12,107 nt of DNA from Paraglomus occultum. Lineage: Eukaryota > Glomeromycota > Glomeromycetes > Paraglomerales > Paraglomeraceae. The DNA is taken from assembly GCA_910592205.1 (NCBI GenBank), contig CAJVPJ010001120.1, positions 1 to 12,107 on the forward strand. The letters run 5' to 3'. Below, in pieces: positions 8,800-12,107 of this stretch (position 1 is its first letter; the number at the start of each line of letters is the position of its first letter). Position numbers and translations under genes: made by a program. Below the pieces are notes generated by a model, which ran no database searches, had not been told where the DNA came from, and worked only from the letters and a program-made list of their open reading frames with translations.

Positions 8800-11268
8800 T
8801 CAATTTATTTCGAATCTTAACTCATCAAAATTCATCAGCTGTTTTCTCAGTTTTGGACGAAAAGTTCCAATGCGAGTGTACTTATTCTCCTTTTCGAGAG
8901 GTGACATATACACTATTCCACGCATTGGTAATCCCGCATATCAATTTGTAAGTAAGATACCTACCAAGCCACTGTGCCTCTGGACGCTTATTAGGATCGG
9001 GATCACAACATCGCTTGGCAAGTTTCTTGTAATCTGCTGGAGCTGAATCAGGCATCAGTGGTCGTAGTCCACCCATAATATCACGCACTAAATCACTATC
9101 GAATTGTCTATCTCTAAAAGGTGGCTCACCAGTGGCCATCAAATACATAACAATACCGAAAGAATAAACATCTGATTTTCGGGTAAATTTGCGAGTATGG
9201 AAGACTTCTGGTGCAACAAAGGGTAAAGCGCCTTGAATGGTTGACGTTGATGTACATGAATTCACCGATCGTGAGAGACTGAAATCGCATATGAATGCTT
9301 TGCTTGTGCGAAACTCTTTTCTATGTATAATTATGTTCCCACCATGAAGATTGCAATGTACTACTCCCGCATTATGAATTCTAAGCAGATGATATGCAAT
9401 ATCCTTCAAATACCGTAATTTCATCCACCATGTCAACTTGTTTATATTTCGATCCAGGTAAGAGAAAAGGTTACCATTGTCAGCATATTGCATAACAATC
9501 ATGTACCCCTTTGTTGCTGGATCTGGTGTGATTCCATGAAGTTGAAGAAAACTATTGTGCCACCATTCTATGCATTTAGCATGGTTTCTGAACTAGTAAA
9601 TCATATAAATTTAAAAATCGTGCTAAATATTCCTTTAATTAAATGATATAAAAAAAATTACTTACCTCGGAAATAAACAATTTTGGCATCTCTTCAAAAT
9701 TCTTAAAACGTTTTACTACAACAGTCTCTACCATATGAAGCCTTTCTTTACATTTGGCAGTATAGACTGTTCCATAACCATTAGATCCAATCTCTTTGAA
9801 TTCATAAAAGTCTGTGTATGTCATGTACTGTAGATTTCCATGAAGTCCTATAAATCTGTTCAATATTTGACCTATTTCATGGTAGAAAACTAAATAATAT
9901 GCCTGAGTGGATGGCTCTTTAGTAACTCCAATTATCCAGACATTATCAGGTGTTAATATTTCTGGGTATTCCTGAATTAACTATTTGAATAAACAATACA
10001 GTTATTAAAACAATTATTGGCATATGTAATATTAATACTAGCATTATTTTAAATGTGAAATAATTTACCTGATAAAAATCATGCAGCTGAGTCTCACTTA
10101 TCTGCTTGAGTGCTACTTTTATTGATTTTCTTGTCAATGAATCTAACCAGTATGCTATATGTGTGCATCCATGGTGTGATGATGCCTTCTGTTGTACATC
10201 AATCAATTGAGCATATGCTATCCATTGTAAATAGGCATCAGATAAATGCTTAACATTACGCCATGACTCCATAATGAATTCATTCAATGACTGGTTTCCC
10301 GTTGTCCAGTCGGGAAGTGCTGGTGTTCTGCATCTATAACAGAATACTTCTACTTTGGGTTCTAATAGCTGTATACATGCCAGACATAATTTATGCCTAT
10401 CATATTCTTCTATCAAATAATACTTTTGTTTACTTGCATCATATGTAAATCCGATGGTAACCCAAACAACCTCAGTAAGAATATCTGGATGCCTATACTG
10501 TAGCTAGTGAAAAGTTACACACAAGTCAATATTTATCTAAATAATGGACAAACATATTATATTCTTTGTACTGATAGTCACCTTGTCATAATACGAATCC
10601 TCTGTTATTTCAATTGGAGTCAATGTAATACGAGCTGCATTCTTGTGAGGAATAGGTAAACCGTCCAATAGCTTACATTCACCATCCTTAATAGTAATCC
10701 AATCAAATGGAATCCATTCCAAATACGCTTGATTTGCCGAGTTAGTTTGCGATTGAGATTTCTTGATAAATTCGTCGAGTTGCTTATGGTTGCTGGTCCA
10801 TCCATCGGACACTTGTTTATGTCCACATACGCACCACACTGGACTACATCGAAGTACTCCACACGCGGAGCAAAATCCATAGAGCAAATAACACTGGTAA
10901 AACGACCTATCAGCGACCATGTAATGAGCGTTATCATGTTCGGTAAATCCCTTTATTAGTTTGTTGCGATAGAAAAGCCATGTGGAATATCTTTTAAAGT
11001 TGTCATCGTGTTCGCGTGTCGAAAGTGAGTATATTCTGGTAAACTCACTCACATCTGTCGGTTTGCATGTTTCGTTATTTCCGATCAGCAGAAGCATTAT
11101 CGGCGTTTCCTTTACTTTCTTGTGCGGTTTATGTTTATAAATAGCGTGATAGACGTTGTCTATTGGACTTGGCGTTATGTCGGTAATTTGCGAGTAGTGA
11201 ATCTGCTCATATTCATGCTCGCTTGCTAAGAAGGCTCTAATCAAATTGCTAACTGCTGGATTACGCAT
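8800..11268 (-). CDS. kinase-like protein with four tandem N-lobes and one C-lobe (predicted pseudokinase)
   Basis: Five exons: 11268-10582, 10503-10069, 9971-9666, 9592-8965 and 8912-8800, giving about 722 residues; the first three introns are well supported. Four segments share a kinase N-lobe plan: residues 20-125, 182-265, 320-410 and 423-515. Each opens with a similar phrase (YEQIHYSQI, YLEWIPFDWI, YLQWIAYAQL, LQYMTYTDFY). The first three end in a beta-4/beta-5-like strand pair (IKGFTEHDNAHYMVAD, IGFTYDASKQKYYLI, IGVTKEPSTQAYYLVF). Linkers 1 and 2 carry Cys pairs (133/136 with 141/146/148; 269/272 with 284/287) and a W-T-[ST]-x-N motif. Beta-3 Lys is absent from lobes 1-2, present in 3 (K362) and 4 (K461). 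Lobe 4 has IGSNGYGTVY and a full C-lobe, but with HCN (555-557) for HRD and DFS (579-581) for DFG; Asn562 and APE 603-605 are kept. The ATG at 11266-11268 is the first in frame. An upstream exon via an acceptor near 11306 is possible. Confidence 0.8.
8913..8964 (-). other. likely last intron of the multi-lobe kinase gene
   Basis: 52 bp, donor GTAGGT, acceptor AATAG, phase 1. Splicing continues RPEAQWL into a 37-residue open tail (VYMSPLEKENKYTRIGTFRP at its start) ending at TGA 8800-8802. Unspliced, the frame ends at TAA 8882-8884 with a shorter tail, and the AATAAA at 8804-8809 would then be its poly(A) signal. I slightly prefer splicing because these kinases usually have more after the RP motif. 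Confidence 0.5.
9593..9665 (-). other. intron 3 of the multi-lobe kinase gene
   Basis: 73 bp, donor GTAAGT, acceptor ACTAG, phase 0. It joins the alpha-C Glu476 (LFISE) to FRNHAKCIEWWHNSFLQLHG. This matches the place of the first intron in the plus-strand kinase at 3661. Confidence 0.88.
9972..10068 (-). other. intron 2 of the multi-lobe kinase gene
   Basis: 97 bp, donor GTAAAT, acceptor TTCAG, phase 0. It joins HDFYQ to EYPEILTPDNVW in lobe 3. The exon after it stays open for 102 codons straight into the glycine loop of lobe 4, which shows that lobes 3 and 4 belong to one gene. Confidence 0.85.
10504..10581 (-). other. intron 1 of the multi-lobe kinase gene
   Basis: 78 bp, donor GTGACT, acceptor ACTAG, phase 0. 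It joins DSYYDK to LQYRHPDILTEVVW in lobe 2. Introns 1, 2 and 3 fall at the same structural point (after the alpha-C region) of lobes 2, 3 and 4, as expected if the lobes arose by duplication of one exon-intron unit. Confidence 0.85.
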
Positions 11269-12107
11269 ATCTTTGACTTCTGGAACTAACGACGACACAA
11301 AAATTATCTGTAAGTCAACTTATCGTTATTGCAATATTGTGTTACACAGATCGGTAGATTAATTGGAAAATTGTTACTGACTACGTTACAACTACGTCAT
11401 ATCTATTTACACACATGATTTCGTATCGTTCAGTCACTATGCTGTCGTCGTACTAGTACTTTTGTTACTAGCCAAATAGTTAACAATAAGATTACGATAC
11501 AGCAAAATAATCTTTTTAATAAGCACGCGATGTTTATTCCGTAATTGTCAAAGAGTTTGTTGAGAAAGAGAATACATGTATGTGAAAAATCTTTCTTTCG
11601 ATAACTGTACCGCTTACCAACTTGACTCAAAGACACCACTTGATAACCTACCCAACTTACTCGTACTATATTATATATTCAACCTATAATGATTTTACGA
11701 ACATCCCACTATCCTATATAACCACATATTACCACATATAGCAGAAATAACCATTCATTGCATCATATGAGAATGCCGTTTTCTCGGTAAGTAAAAAACG
11801 CACACCACCAAAAACGCTGACTCCTCAATTTATACAGTATGTCTCTTTTTGCTCGTCGGCGTTTATATTCGAACCCTTGTTTACTCAAAGGAGATCCTTT
11901 GAATCTATTAATTTGAAACCGCTTAAATCTTGAACATTTGCTTCTTTTTTATGGTTATGCGATAACCCTACGTATTTGTAACACGGACGGCAAAACCATA
12001 TACATACAATATACTGATTCAGAGAACAAATTTTGACATATACCAGTCTTGTACATATTGTTGATGATGATTATGATGAGACAGAACATGTCCAGACATT
12101 GATATGT
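11269..12107. other. 5' flank of the multi-lobe kinase gene; no convincing gene
   Basis: AT-rich, presumably holding the promoter of the minus-strand kinase gene. A minus-strand frame at 11430-11639 encodes a hydrophobic stretch (LFCCIVILLLTIWLV) but lacks an ATG and is not supported. At the right edge a plus frame is open from 12018 to the end and contains an acidic VDDDYDETEHVQ; it follows a GATTCAG acceptor-like site and might be the start of an exon of a gene beyond the window. I would not call it from this evidence. Confidence 0.4.

Noticed and set aside
8800-11268. Reading the minus-strand kinase region as three or four separate small genes
   Set aside because: Each break is a GT..AG segment in phase 0, and the exon 9971-9666 runs without a stop from lobe 3 into the glycine loop of lobe 4, so one gene explains it better.
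11430-11639. Minus-strand 69-codon hydrophobic frame
   Set aside because: It begins with GTG rather than ATG, shows no homology pattern, and contains a GTAAGC donor-like site without a convincing partner exon.
12018-12107. Open acidic plus frame at the right edge
   Set aside because: Too short and without a family match; an exon beyond the window is possible but cannot be shown.

Overview
The window looks like nuclear DNA of an arbuscular mycorrhizal fungus (Glomeromycotina; Rhizophagus-like, genus not resolvable). This rests on four things: AT-rich sequence, short spliceosomal introns of about 50-110 bp with GT..AG ends, a BTB-BACK-TLDc protein, and kinases of the expanded TKL-like type. 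One kinase is fused to a long Sel1 array. Another has the Cys-pair / W-T-[ST]-x-N / W-I-P-[YF] leader. All of these families are strongly amplified in Glomeromycotina. The window is therefore a patch of an accessory, fast-evolving genome compartment.

Layout. (1) 1-87: possible tail of a plus-strand gene cut by the window edge. (2) 244-1785, minus: two-exon BTB-BACK-TLDc gene, 477 residues. (3) About 1786-3660: intergenic, AT-rich, with a diverged tandem repeat of about 132-136 bp (2760-3122), a 16-base A run and a 64-bp direct repeat just before the next gene. (4) 3661-6644, plus: four-exon kinase-Sel1 fusion. Its kinase domain has lost the catalytic Asp (HKN for HRD), carries a one-base frameshift near 4621, and is followed by 14 clear 36-residue Sel1 units plus one degenerate unit. 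One unit is interrupted by an in-frame hydrophobic insert of 25 residues. (5) 7087-about 7560, plus: decayed kinase N-lobe, probably a tandem relative of gene 4's head. (6) 7561-8799: no gene seen; holds a run of 44 A. (7) 8800-11268, minus: five-exon kinase-like gene, about 722 residues. (8) 11269-12107: no convincing gene.

The most unusual object is the gene at 8800-11268. Read across its introns, it encodes what appear to be four successive kinase N-lobes. The first three are truncated and degenerate, and two Cys-pair (zinc-ribbon-like) linkers lie between them. The fourth continues into a full C-lobe whose catalytic motif is HCN and whose DFG is DFS. Both full-length kinase domains here have therefore independently replaced the catalytic Asp by Asn, so the locus may encode pseudokinase scaffolds or receptors rather than active enzymes.

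Functional links between the genes are not shown by the sequence. They are separately promoted eukaryotic genes on both strands, and shared membership in amplified signalling and scaffold families is all that can be said.
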